In this document: positions 12,098-24,180 of the stretch, one piece after another
Layout: each line of letters opens with the position of its first letter
Position numbering within the stretch: position 1 is the first letter of the stretch
NCBI GenBank assembly: GCA_026874595.1
Contig: CM049309.1
Location: 8,147,076 to 8,211,075 of the forward strand
Origin: Sipunculus nudus
Taxonomy: Eukaryota > Annelida > Sipuncula > Golfingiida > Sipunculidae
DNA: 64,000 nt
Direction: 5' to 3'
Made by a program: the position numbers and the translations under genes
Notes under the pieces: generated by a model
What the model saw: only the letters and a program-made list of their open reading frames with translations
The model's database searches: none
Told to the model about the DNA's origin: nothing

Positions 12098-12847
12098 TTA
12101 GATGCCATTAAATGGTAAAGGATCAAAACAGACTGTGCCACTGACCCAGGCTGTGGTGCTGGATATGTAGCATTCCCTAGTCAGGCCATATTATATCAAC
12201 AGATTAAACTCACATGATAAGATTGCCTCCATGTTTATTTGTTTTCTATATTTTTTCATGTGCAAGATGGCAGTGTACAATGCATTTATCATTAGATCTT
12301 CCATGAAAAGCAAACAGGACTGGGCAAAATCCCTCCAAGTCAGAAAACATGCAGCCTTAAAACCCTATCCTACACACTGTGGAGTAGAAAGAATCCCTTT
12401 CCCTTTTCAAATATTGTTATAAAATTCAAAACATCATATCCTTTTCTTCATTATTTCTCCTTGTATGTTTTATTCAGTATTTGAATGTTCCTCAAGCAGT
12501 CTTTAATTAATTTTTTATGATGGATCTCGAATGCTAGAAGAATTGTGATTACCTCATGTCATGACATCAAAGCTTATCTTATCACATAATTATAAGAAAC
12601 TGCAGACTTTCCGGGATATATTTTCTGATGCCTCCCCAGGTTGTTTAATAACCAATATTAAAACTCTCAATATCTGCATATTTTAATATAGAGACAAGTA
12701 TCTTAATTAAATTTCTACTAAATGTAGAGTAGGGCTGCACGAGATGAGAGGTCATCTGCCAGAGGAAAACCCTATCAATGTTTGGAATTTCCCTGTCAGT
12801 TACCATGTGTATGTGTTTTCAATCGCTTCAATAAGCGATCAAATGTG

Positions 12848-12957
12848 CTGCATACACATACATATACATGCATGTGTACTGCAAAAACATACATATACAT
12901 GCATATGTACTGCATACAAATACATATACATGCATATGTACTGCATACACATATATG
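12848..12957. repeat. 31-bp minisatellite, ~3.5 units
   Basis: Units starting CTGCATACA and containing ACATATACATGCAT lie at 12848, 12879, 12910 and a partial at 12941. It is the source of several overlapping His/Tyr/Ile-rich open frames that are not genes. Confidence 0.9.
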
Positions 12958-14223
12958 GAATCACTCCAAGAGAATATAATGCATGTGATTCCTAGCTGCA
13001 TACGTATACTTAACATTCCATGTATATATGCACATATGAAAAGCTACATTAAGTTCCTATAAGGTCTCAGCCTTTTTAAAAATTTAAATATACAATCTGG
13101 ATTTTAAAATCAGCAACTTACAGATTACATTTTTAATTCCCACCAGTCTGAATATAAATGCCCATTTCATCCAGTTTGAATTTTATTACTTTACTGTCTC
13201 AAAGGAATTTACAAAAACTTTCACTTATCATTCACTTCAAAAATACTAAAATATAATATGCCAAACATCTATATGAATTTCTATTTCAATGAAGCACTGG
13301 CATTAATTTCATTCTCTCATTGTCACCCCAAACTAAGCAAAGATTTCATGCAGAGATCCAGTCCTGTGATTTTCAGCAAAGAAAACAGTACACGTACGTG
13401 TATGTAATTCAACCAAAACAAGCCAGTGTCAAGAAAAGTAACAAAATGTCAGTAGAAGGCCACTTTGTCAAGGTCACTGGCACTAAACAAGGACAGAAAA
13501 CACTATTTGTCTGCCAGTATGTTTGTAAAAAGACAGGAAATTCCAGGAATTTGCCCTTTCCCTTGATGCATTGCCACACATGGTCTGCAATTTAATCTGC
13601 ATATTTATCAATGTTTGAACACGGTCTTGATTACGTTTATCATTTTTTGTATTCATGGCTAAGTTCCTGTGTCTCAGCTCAATTAAAGGTCCATTTAATT
13701 CTTTAACTGGCTGCAAGCCTAAAATACTTTATTGAGGGAATGCATGGATGAGAAAATCATTGGAATTATTTATGGCAGTATTTTGATTGCTTATTTCAGC
13801 TAGGTTTACTGAAGTTCTGGGCAATGCAAATGTAAGACCTTTCCTAAACTTTAAAAACCTGGCTGCATGAGCCTTTAGAAAAGTTTAGACTTTTAAATGA
13901 TGTGAAAGTCATTAAAATACATGATAATTATCCTAAAAAGGATGCAAAATGGTGACCATTTGACCTTGAGAACTGCCCAGTGATATATAATCTAGGCACA
14001 CAAGGACAAATAATGAATATGACCTGATATATAATAGAAACTGCTCATCTATCATGTCAAGCAGGTGTTCATCTAATGAAGATCATTTATTTCAGCAGTA
14101 AATAAATGTCTAATAAAATGTCTCACAGAAAATTTAATCTTTCATTCTTGCCAGATGTGATTTTTCAGCTTCATGAGAAAATGTATTTTGAGAGCAAAAT
14201 GAATGGTAAAACACAATGGTACA

Positions 14224-14305
14224 CTAAAAATAAAGATAACCACAAAATTCATCTGTCAGTTTGGCAATAACACAGCCAACTTCTGTTGCAGTGTATTGGT
14301 AAACC
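14224..14305 (-). CDS. Possible terminal exon, unidentified
   Basis: On the minus strand a pyrimidine tract ending TTTAAG precedes a frame reading VYQYTATEVGCVIAKL then TDEFCGYLYF and a TAG stop. Its phase fits the upstream candidate at 14744-14782: TT joins G to give one codon. No protein family is recognised. Two short compatible exons are suggestive only. Confidence 0.3.
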
Positions 14306-14743
14306 CTTAAAAAAAAAACTTTAAAGTCATTGTAAATAAGGCAACTATTGCTTGATATTCTACACAAGTGTGTATTCATAACAAGATTGTTGCAGATATC
14401 TTCCACATGGGTGTAAGGGCCAAACATCATATTTCAATGCTTCACCACAATTTGTCCCCATCAAGAATTGTGACCTTTCAAATATATTCAAATATTTTAA
14501 CCGTTACACACTACCAAACGCAATCATCCAAACCTTGGAGAGTGCCTCATATCAGTTATTATAACAAGTTGTACAATCCATGTAAAATAAATTAAGTTTA
14601 TATTATATTCATTATATTTATGTCTTTCATTGTCAATTACCAATCAAATGTTGTTTGGCGAGTCATGATTTGGGTAGATGGTTTTCATGATCATGAAACA
14701 GACACCAATGTCCCCTTTTTTAGAGGAAATATCATTTACTTAC

Positions 14744-14782
14744 AAAGTGCTCATGCACCTTTCAAACCACAGCTTACTATTT
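14744..14782 (-). CDS. Possible short internal exon, unidentified
   Basis: On the minus strand a strong donor TTT|GTAAGTAA ends a 39-bp open segment encoding KLWFERCMST. The acceptor choice (AATGTAAG|) is weak. It is reported because its phase matches the candidate at 14224-14305. The short length makes chance plausible. Confidence 0.25.
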
Positions 14783-14958
14783 CTTACATTATATAAAGAA
14801 GCCCATGTAAGCAGTCAGCTGGCTCATTTGGAAATGCACTGGATATACATTACAAAAAGTGGCCAGACATTTATAGCCTCAGTGACTTAGGTATAAACCT
14901 GCCAATAAGTCATTTCTGTACCCTAAGTAATAACAAGAGTGTTTGTTCATATGTTCAG

Positions 14959-15048
14959 AGAAAGGGTAAAACTTCGAGGTCAGAGACAATAATTAATCAA
15001 ATGATGACATCCGCTTTGAATAGCTATGAGAAGCAGCAGTTTGCTCAG
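14959..15048 (+). CDS. Possible 90-bp internal exon, plus strand, unidentified
   Basis: A pyrimidine-rich acceptor (GTTCATATGTTCAG|) and a strong donor (GCTCAG|GTGAGG) bracket exactly 30 open codons, phase 0 to 0, including INQMMTSALNSYEKQQFAQ. Peptide composition is protein-like, with few of the Lys/Asn/Ile/Leu runs typical of AT-rich noise. I do not recognise the family. The neighbouring minus-strand candidates at 14224-14782 would belong to another gene, or one of the two sets is spurious. Confidence 0.4.
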
Positions 15049-16144
15049 GTGAGGCACAAGACATAATTGAATGTGATTGGACTGCTGAAAGACTTTTTTT
15101 TTATTTCCATTATTGAAGTAATAAAGATACTCCTATTACATGAGTGATTAATTAATCTAACTGAGCAACAAAGTAAAGCTGTATTATTCACATTCAACAG
15201 TGATCATGATTACATACCTGAGTTTTATGAACCAGGTCTCATAAAGGTAGTTATGATAAATATACCGATAATAGTATACAAATAGGAAAATATTAATTTA
15301 ACCCTGCCATGCAATGATTAATGTATGTAATGCAGGAACATTGTCTAGACACCCCCAAGAGCCAGGTCAGTTGCCATGGTGATGTCTGGACCCAACCTGG
15401 TTGTGTTGAGTGACCTCTTGACTTGGCTGCTGAAACTGGGCATGTTGTCAAATTTGTTTTCAAACACAGAAAGCCTTTTTCAATTGGCTACACAGCTTTT
15501 TTACAGCTGCATTTACCCAATATATTCTTATAAAACTGGCAGAACCCTACCACAGAATAATTCTTGTCAAGTTTGAACCAATCAGCTTAACAGTTTCTTA
15601 AAAAAACAGTATATAAGCTAGAAGAGTCTAAACTTACATTTTTGCATGTAACAAGTGACCCATGGGTCATGATGCTCACCTGCCAAGCATGACCTGCGAC
15701 ATCATGGGCTGCAATTCACAACTTCTAGTAAAATTGTTGCAGAACCTATATGCCAATTTTGTTTAAACTTTCTACATTGCCATAAATTCTTATCATATAT
15801 GTCTGGTTAAAACATAGTGAATGATGGTCTGAGGCAAAATGTATGGTTGTTGAGCTATCAGGAACTAATCCCACAGCTTGCTCGATACCTGTCAGTCTCA
15901 AAAGGAATACCACACAGGCCACATATAAGATCAAAATATAGCAAAAGATCAAGGAAATCCATGCAAGAATTATTGTGAAACGGGTGCTTCCATATTAATT
16001 TTTATTCAATACAAGCCAACTGTACTGAGCTTTCTTAAATGATGGTCATATTTATTAAGAAATCTTTGACCCAATGCAAGATTACATTAATATACATCCC
16101 ACTGCATTCACTTTAATAGTTCTTGAGATAATATGTTCTAAAGG

Positions 16145-16310
16145 AATTTAAAGATGGCGTCCTGGTGGCCATATTGGATTTCTAACAGGTTGGAAATTTA
16201 ACAACAAACATCCTCTAAAAGGGACCAAACATCATAAAAAAATCGCAGAAACTGTCCTGGCAAAAGGATTTCTAAAATGGCGACCTGGCAGACATAATGG
16301 TTTTCTGACA
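16145..16310. repeat. Degenerate ~124-bp direct repeat around ATGGCG
   Basis: AAAGATGGCGTCCTGGTGG near 16150 and AAAATGGCGACCTGGCAG near 16274 head two imperfect units that continue with GGATTTCT/GGTTTTCT and a shared CATCCTC block. No ends are seen. Confidence 0.45.
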
Positions 16311-17137
16311 AGTCACACATCCTCCAATAAGACACTAAACTTGTAGCAATTGCTTCAAAGAATGTAACAGTTATGAATGTCCAAAACAATTCAAAAGGCA
16401 TGATCAGGTTGGAGAGCTCTCATATCAGATTTATGAACATGCAAATGTAAAAAGTCAGCTTGCTATTCAATGGGGTCAGCAGGGTAGGTAAACTGCAAAA
16501 CCTAAAAGAAAAGAAATGCAGAAAGTATCACTAAGAGTCCTGTAATCAAATAAAGCCATCCTAAATCCAGGTACAGACCCACATATTATCAGAACAAACA
16601 CTTGCTGGTATATCTGATGATTTGTATAATAATATTCAGATATCTAGAAAACTAAGTTTATTGCTATGATTCCATGATATAAACTGCAAAATGTTCCAAT
16701 CATTTTATAAATCAGTAGCTAAACTTAACACTTATCTCTCATAGTCTTAATGCCTGGCCAAAGCATTCCAGCAACAGTGTTTTTGTTATGCACTAATGAT
16801 ATATCCTTATCACTCCATGAGCTGATACAAAAGGGAGTCATATATCACAAGTGTCACTGACAATTATGGGCACATAGTGAGATGTACCAGTTGTGAGTGC
16901 CATATGGTTATATATACAAGAAAACAAGAAAAATAGAGATGGTCTACAAAATAAGTTATTGTGAACATCCCTTACCTATGACCTTGGCCTTTTGCCCACA
17001 TATCAACTGGATTCTTTCTAAATGAGGGGTAACTACTAACCACTTACATCTGGCCGGGTGTAATTACTTGGCAACCAATGAGTGAATAACTTAGACCTGC
17101 AACCTTTAACCTCCTGACCAGCTGACCTCAAAATCAA

Positions 17138-18306
17138 CTAGAATACAGGTAGTCGACAAGCGACTACGTGTATCCACCTAAATCAGAGTGGAACGGGTGA
17201 AGTGAGGCATGGTTTGAGTGGCAAGGGGAAATAGAGTGAAGTGTTGCACATTAGCATGGATGTCTGCAGCCAAATGGTGTATGTAGGTTGCGCCACCTAC
17301 CACAAAATCCAGAAAGCCGTCCAAGTTGTATACATATGCAACATTTGAGGCAGATAAGTCAAACCACTATATGTTTATATGTGATTTTAGCCCGTGGCAG
17401 ACAAACAGATGGACGCTGTGCAAAAATGGTTAAAGGTGGCGTATGATAAAGAGCTATGTGAGAACTATACACAATCAAAACTTTGGCCCAATCGGTCAAA
17501 CGGTTCCCAAGGTATGAGCTTGGATGTCTGCTGCATAAACTAGAATGCAGGTGGCGCCACCTGTCATAAAATCAAGAAAGCTATCTAGGATGTATAATCC
17601 TGCAAAATTTTAGGCAGATATGTCAGACCACTGCCGAGATATGAGTGATTTTATCCCATGGCAGACAAACAGACGGGAGCTGTGCAAAAATGGCTGCAGG
17701 TGGCGCCACCAGTTTTGCGTATGATAATGAGCTATGTGAGATCTATACACATGCAAAATTTTGGCCCAATCGGTCAATGGTTCCCGAGATATGAGCTTGG
17801 ATGTCTGCAGCGTAAACGTGAATGTAGGTGGCGCCACCTGTCATAAAATCAGAAAAGCTATCCAGGATGTATAAGCATGCCGAATTTCAGGTGAATTAGT
17901 CAAATCACTGCAGAGATATGAGTGATTTTTACCCAAGGCAGACGAACAGATGGACACTGTGCAAACATGATTGCAGGTGGCGCCACCATTTTTTGTGTAT
18001 CTTATAAAGCTCTCCAAGGGCTACATTTGTGCAAAAAAAATTTTCCTGATCCGTCGAACGGTTCCCGAGATATGTGGGTTTATGTGTGGAAACAGACACA
18101 CAAACGGACGCAGAGCGCAGAGGAAAGGTCAAAGGTCAAAACAAAATCGGGGCGCAGCAGTTCACATGTGACCCGAACATAATCCCGGGTTTCGTAAAAA
18201 TTCCGCCCAGCGGTTACGGAGGAGTTCTCCGGACTGCTACGCGGCGGCGGCGGCGGCGTGCAGCTGAAAACATAGTATCCGCAAAACTCTGTTTTGGCGG
18301 ATACAA
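17138..18306 (-). mobile_element. HINE-A, complete copy
   Basis: It starts CTAGAATACAG with hairpin GTAGTCGACAAGCGACTAC, immediately followed by GTATCCACCTAAATC, and ends with GTTTTGGCGGATACAA before T. The core holds about 2.5 units of about 270 bp, each with two GGTGGCGCCACC-type palindromes (near 17285, 17436, 17550, 17699, 17826 and 17976). A CGG run at 18241-18257 precedes the terminus. It is flanked by A and T, and by TGACCTTTGACC repeat sequence on both sides, so it is nested. Confidence 0.9.
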
Positions 18307-18985
18307 TTAGTTATTTCTTCATGCAAAAAGACCCATATATATGAAGTCTGAATCAAATTCAGTGATGCATAGATGTGGCATATGTGAAAGACTGAAGGTT
18401 TGGGTTGAACAGTTTCACTTGAAATATGTTCACAAGCATTTAGAACAATATTGTGACCTTGACCTTTGACCTTTTGAACTCAACATCAATAGGCTTCTTC
18501 TCCTATTGGTAGGTAAGCCATATATGACAGGTGGAAAGTATAGATTGAAAAGTTTGCTGAAAATGACTCCACGCAAGAAGAGGGTGCTGTCAACTTGACC
18601 TTTGACCTCAAAATCAACAGGTCTTTTCCCCTGTTGGCAGAGAAGCGATATCACTGCTGAAAGGTTTGGAATGATGGTCTAGCTTGAAATGTGTCCTAAA
18701 CCTTTTCAAAGAAGTGGATCCTGTGACCCTGACCTTTGACCTTGTGACCTCAACATCTATAGGATTCTTCTCCCACTTAGTAGGTGAGCTATATGTGAAA
18801 GATCAAAGAATTGGGATGAAAGGTTCGGCTTAAAATGCATCCTGAGGCTTTTCAAAGAAGTTGGTTCTGTGACCTTGACCTTTGACCTTGTGACCTCAAA
18901 ATAATTATGGTTCTTCCCCTGTTTGTAGGTGAGCTGTATGTGAAAGATGGAAGGTTTGGGATGAAAATTTTGGCTAAAAGAATTA
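18307..18985. repeat. ~140-146-bp array of TGACCTTTGACC units
   Basis: Four units (TTGACCTTTGACC near 18460, 18594, 18731 and 18877) each continue with CTCAACATC.ATAGG.TTCTTCTCC and GGTAGGTGAGC. They are the half-unit equivalent of the 289-bp array at 52545-53800. Related sequence resumes on the left of HINE-A near 16970-17137. Confidence 0.7.
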
Positions 18986-20405
18986 TTTCTAGGGGGTGCA
19001 AACACACCCCATAACTTGGAGAATATAGGTCGCAGTGACCTAATTTCAGGTTTGCAAGGATATCTTTTTAGAACCTCTAAGACTGCATAGGGTTCATGGC
19101 CCTAGCCCCTATGGTTACGATTTGTGCCCTGCTAACGGCCGGACAGACAGACGGAAGGACGCCGGACAAAGACCCATCGCTATAGCCCAGCATGACTGCA
19201 AGTCAGCTGAGCTAAAAAGTCGAACAATACAGGTGACGCCACCAGTCTGCAGGAACTGAAGGAACATCTCATGATCAATATGTATGCCAAAAATCATGAC
19301 CATCAGTGATGTAGTTATTGAGATATTGAAGTTTTTGTATGAAATTTTTGACTATTCTGGGGGGTACTTTGGGGCCCCATAGCTCGAAGGATATGGGTAA
19401 CAGAGACCTAATTTCTGGTTTCCAAGGAGATTTTTCATGGACCTCTCAGTGTGTCAAGAATTAAGATTCTAGGTCAAGTCTTTATGATTTGTGCCTTGTT
19501 AACAGATGTTCACATTTTTAAAGGTCTCAAAAATAGAGAAAAAAAATTCGTAATAAATCGAAAAATACAGGTGGCGTGACCAAGTCTGCAGGAAGTGATG
19601 GAACATCTCATGATCAATATGTATGCCAAAAATCATGACCATCAGTCAAGTAGTTAATGAGATATTGAAGTTTTTGTATGAAATTTTTTACTTTTCTGGG
19701 GGGTACTTTGGGGCCCCATAGCTCAAAGGATATGGGTAACAGAGACCTAATTTCTGGTTTCCAAGGAGATTTTTCATGGACCTCTCAGAATCCTAAGTTA
19801 CAAGGTTCTAAGTCCAGTGGTTACAATTTGTGCCCTGTTAACGGACAGAGGGCCGGACGGACGACAGACAAACAGTGATCGCTATAGCTCAGATGACTTA
19901 CAGTCAGCTGAGCTAAAAAACAGATCAATGTAGGTGGTGCCACCAACACCTCGATTTCAGATATGGCAAACATTGGCATAAAAATTTGGTGATGACAGCT
20001 CCAGCTGTTTCTGAGATTTTAAGTACAGTATGCTTTTTTGCACAGATGACTAAGTTCAACCTCCTGTAACTCGGTCAAAAATCATTGAACTGAAACCATT
20101 AGAACAAACTTGAGAGAGATTGTTCCAAGGAACATTTCTGTGAATATTGGACAATTTGGCTGGACAGTTTCAGAGAAGAAGATTTTTAAAGGTTTTTAAG
20201 CTTTTACTCTATTAAATCTAAATTAATGTAGATATCCAATAATTAGCTCCAGGGCACAAAGTTTCACATGTGACTTATTCTTACATGTAATTCGGAGCTG
20301 CTAGCCCCGATGGTTTCTGACTTACAGCCATGGACAGGGGATGGCTGACGACGGACAGACGACGCTGCGCCATAACATAAGCTCACAGGTTCGCTAAAAA
20401 AAAAA

Positions 20406-22130
20406 TGGTGTCCTGAAACACCAAGGGGCAGACCTGGCATCATCTGGCCACCCCTAAAAACTAAAAGAATATGTTTTTGGCCTAACATCTTGTGAAAAAC
20501 CTGTCATCAGGTAAGGAAGGGAGATTTATTTTAAGCATGCAGGATCTGATTTATACATCTAAATTCGTCATTTGTATAAATCTAAATGCCTTAATTCATC
20601 AGAAGTATGCATATAGTGGGGGTTTCTTACATAATATATATCAGTATCCAACCCATTTCATCAGGCCGTATGTGTAACTCTTACGCATGCTGATAAAGAA
20701 CAGCTGTTGTTATAAAAAAAAAATAAAAGGGCTTTTTAAAACATGCTGCACCAACTTATACAAGCAATATGGATAAATCAAAGCTGCCTCACTGTGCTTT
20801 CAAAACTGGTGAAAGGGCTGAAAAATAAGACTAACTGTATTTTTTTTCTATTTAATTATAACTCAAGTTCATTCAACATAATAACAAATTAAATTTTTTG
20901 GCCTTTTGATTCCTTTTCATCTGTAACCCATTTAAGGATTATCTTAAATTAAAAACATGATATTAACAACCTAATCTGTGTTAAAACAAAACATCTAAAG
21001 TTTGATGATATTATCTGAAATTGTAGTACAAATATTTTACAACCTTTCCCCTTTGATTTGTTACTAGAAATTATGTTATAAAATGAAGTCACTGGAAAAT
21101 ATTTATGTCAGCCTGGCCAGGTCGGTAGTTGGCATTTGATTTAATTAAAATTTCAAAGAGGCTTGCCAGTGTCAAAACTCTCAAAAAACTGATAATCCTA
21201 ACATTATACATGTATTTATGTACTTTTCAGATTTATATTACAATTCTAATCATGTCTGAAGTTTTGAACAAGTTTATTAATGTTATAATAACTGATATGG
21301 ACCATGGTGATTTTTGCACCAAGTCCGTTGAAAGATCACTCATTCAATGTCACTACTTGAAATTCATTTGAAAAAAAAAAAACAATCTTGCGAGGTGAGT
21401 GAGCAGTAAGGCCAAAATAAATCAGGAGGTAATGTATGGAAATGCATACAAACTCATGCAACTGCCAATTTTCACGGAAAATTAAAGAGACAGAATTTGT
21501 TATTGCAAAAAAGTTTGTCCGTGGAGCACTCGATTGTAACCAAACCCAGGAAGGTTCTTATGGCTATTCGAATACACCGACACACCCATACGGCAGTCTC
21601 TATATATCATCATAATACCAGGGTTGAAGCAATTCATGACACAGCCATCCTGACATCTGCCAGCAGAGCTGTCAAATGGTTACCGTAAATAAGCTGTTAA
21701 GTCCTGTAGTTCTGCAAGCATAGGGTGCGCTTGAGTTAAAATGAACCTCAAAAGAATGTTAGTTTGACGTTAGAGGAAGGGTAAAATTTTGAAACATGGG
21801 AAATGACTGTCTGGGGCTCAATGGAAGACTGCTAGTCAAACATGATTATTTCACAGACATGTCCGACTTTAAAGAGAAAATTTCCAACCCTGTTGTTTAT
21901 GATTAATTTGTCTTGTGCTTTCAAACCTCTCTGATAAGATTTTAAAATAAATTTAAATTAATTAGAAACGATTAAACCAGAACTGATCTCATCAGTAATA
22001 AGTCTATATATTTAAATACATTATAGGTTGCCTATGCTGGAGGCAGCCAAGCTGTCCTGTGGCTTGGAGTATGGCAAAAGTGTTACTCAGGGCCCTAACC
22101 TAGAGACAGTCCAGGTGCACTGACTTTGAA
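20406..22130. other. Unassigned AT-rich sequence
   Basis: No element end, tandem array or convincing exon was recognised. Open frames at 21129-21371 and 21497-21688 are AT-driven and have no recognisable motif. Confidence 0.5.
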
Positions 22131-22730
22131 ATGTCAGGATATAATAGCCAAAATTCATATGTAAACAGGATGATAAAATTAAATCAACAATGCTTACCCA
22201 GAAGAAAAATATGGCATATTTAAAGTAGGGAAACATTTATGATGGTGATTTTTAATTTAAGTTAACAACTTTGAAATATTTACAGAATTATGGTCTGATT
22301 TCAGACAAAAACACTCTAGCTTCAATATTTTACATATTGATTGAGTAAATATCTTTCCTATTGTAATGAATAAGTACATTATGTTCCAGTCTGAAAGTTA
22401 TAAATATTATGTTATATTGCCCCTAACAGATATATATGAATTATAATGATGACCATTTTATTGCAAAATATGAATAAAATAACAAAAGTATATTGGATAT
22501 TACACAGTCTTGAAATATAATGATGGTTTTCAATGGAAAATGGTGGTTCAAAGGGACAAAGTTCCAGTGACCCAGTCTTGGGTTTGTTAGAACTTAGATG
22601 CATCTAACTGTATGACACCTCTAATGGTTTCAAAAATATGTCTAATGGACAGACAGATGGAAAACAGAAAGACAGTTGAAAAACAAAGCACCATCACTAT
22701 AGCTCAGTTGAATTATATTCATTTAAGCTA
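22131..22730 (-). mobile_element. Degraded HINE-C, long-core type
   Basis: Matches to the long core at 35000-35660 and 59600-60317 are visible (GATAAAATTAAATCAACA, then ATTACACAGTCTTGAAATAT and AGTGACCCAGTCTTGGG), followed by GACAGACAGATGG and the terminus CACTATAGCTCAG with a corrupted end near 22730. It is clearly older than the other copies. Confidence 0.65.
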
Positions 22731-22934
22731 ATACAAATTTCACAGCAATTGCAAGAACTGTTCTAGAGATGAAAGAGCATGGCAGTGGGCTTTTTGCAGG
22801 GCACACGCACCAACATTAAGAAATAATTTGACAACTTGACTGTTGCATGAATCCATTGTGTTCTTTCCTGCAATAGCTATTAGTTGAATCCAGACGTTTA
22901 TTCCAAGTGATAAATTCTTTTTAAATACATGTTG

Positions 22935-23190
22935 CTTGAGAGGTGGTTCTAACACAAAAACCCTCAACCTACAGTATTTATATGTTTTTACTTTAAATGA
23001 GGAGTCCCTCAAACTATAATAGTATTTACATGTTGGTACTATAAATGGGGAGTTCCTCAATACTACAACAGTATTAACATGTTTTTATTGCAGACGAGGA
23101 GTCCCTCAACCTCAACCTACAAAAGTATTTACATCCTTTCACTGTGATTGAGGAGTCCCTCCACCAACACTAATATTTACATGTTTTAAT
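22935..23190. repeat. ~50-bp minisatellite
   Basis: Four or five units share GAGGAGTCCCTCAA and AGTATTTACATGTT, with unit lengths of roughly 48-54 bp. A stray related unit lies near 23645-23710. Confidence 0.75.
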
Positions 23191-23584
23191 ATGTATCAGT
23201 ATGTATGTACTTTCTGGTAAACAAATATGGTCATTGCATACCCTGCTGTTGCTACATTCATAAGCATATATATGACTTTGTTAATAAGTTTAGGTAATTG
23301 CTGTAGATTTTAGATCAGCTGCATTCAAATCTGCTGAGGTCTGCAGTATGCACAAATGGAAACAAGCCTGTAACCCTGAGTTTATTCCCAGAAAGGTCAA
23401 TGCAAATGGAATCTGTCGTGAACCTGTATCTGTACTTTGAATTAATAATAAATAAAGGGCACAGAGTACAGAGTAACCTTTTATATCAATCAACACAGAG
23501 GTATAGGACAATATTTGCAACAGATATAAGGGAAGTACCTGATTCAGGAACAAGTTCTTGTGAGGGACAATGCAAAAATACTTG

Positions 23585-23935
23585 ATGGTGGCACCACCAG
23601 TTTTGTGTATGAGACAAACTATGAGACTAGACCTTACTTGACAGGGGGTTCTATGAAAAATCCCTCACCTACAATAGTATTTTCATGTATTTACTGTAGA
23701 GGAGTCCTATATGGACATGCATAATTTTTATCTGATATATCAAAGCATTCCTGAGATATGTATTATTATCACCAAAAAAAGATGCATGGATGGATACCAA
23801 ACAAAACTTATTATACATGCAACTAGTCACATGTTGAGCTAAAGATATCTAAGATGGATAGAGATGCAAAATTTCAGGCTGATACATTAAACAACTGTTG
23901 AAATATTTGTTTAAATATCACCCAAACTAGATGAA
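23585..23935. repeat. Degraded HINE-A-like core
   Basis: GATGGTGGCACCACCAGTTT at about 23584 is followed by the 'ttgtgtatga' and 'cctgagatatg' boxes seen in HINE-A units. There are no ends. Assignment is by short matches only. Confidence 0.4.
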
Positions 23936-23940
23936 CAGAT

Positions 23941-24165
23941 AGAAACCATGCAAAGCAAAATGTCAAAGGTAACAACAAATTGGTTAGGCAACCAATGGAA
24001 ACCATGCAAAGCAAAAGTTCACCTCAAATTGGTGTGGCAGCCAATTGAAACCATGCAGAGCGACAGGTCAGAGGTCACACCAAATTGGTTATAGGCAGCC
24101 AATGGAAACCATGCAAAGCAAAAGGTCAGAGGTCACACCAAATTGGTTAGGTAGTAATTCACATT
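23941..24165. repeat. ~58-bp minisatellite, four units
   Basis: Units share GGAAACCATGCAAAGCAAAA, a GGTCAGAGGTCACACCAAAT block and TTGGTTAGGCAGCCAAT. The GGTCAGAGGTCA box and its position before a HINE-B suggest origin from a HINE-A 3' module. Confidence 0.8.
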
Positions 24166-24180
24166 TGACCTTAAATAAAA

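Larger units (their letters stand above)
10913..15336. other. Unique AT-rich sequence with exon-like segments
   Basis: No element ends of the recognised families occur here. Apart from the minisatellite and exon candidates listed separately, I see only AT-rich intronic or intergenic sequence. Short open frames at 12231-12422 (plus) and 13320-13595 (plus) lack paired splice signals or recognisable motifs. Confidence 0.5.
15652..19918 (-). mobile_element. HINE-C inserted in HINE-D; holds further repeats
   Basis: The left end is CAAGTGACCCATGGGTCA at 15652 and the right end is CAGTCAGCTGAGCTAAAA near 19918. Flanking HINE-D sequence resumes without a visible duplication. Inside are unique AT-rich sequence (15700-16950), a TGACCTTTGACC array, a complete HINE-A, a second internal HINE-C right terminus at about 19217, and about two 337-bp core units with the GCCACC palindrome. 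The internal terminus implies an additional nested copy whose left end is lost or too degraded to see. Confidence 0.75.
15337..20405 (-). mobile_element. HINE-D, split by a HINE-C insertion
   Basis: The left part (15337-15651) matches 52011-52229 joined to 54556-54630, including CCATGGTGATGTCTGGACCC and ACACAGAAAGCCTTTTTCA. The right part (about 19919-20405) continues the same element with a GGTGGTGCCACC palindrome and ends CACAGGTTCGCTAAAA. Between them lies a HINE-C element inserted in an A-run. The left boundary is uncertain. This copy also supplies the uninterrupted version of the site that HINE-B occupies in the 52-kb copy. Confidence 0.8.

Noticed and set aside
12744-13062. Several overlapping open frames rich in His, Tyr, Ile and Thr
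   Set aside because: They arise from the 31-bp minisatellite; all frames are open because the repeat lacks stops.
17971-18310. Short frames across HINE-A ends
   Set aside because: Identical frames recur in every HINE-A copy with frameshifts; they carry no recognisable domain.
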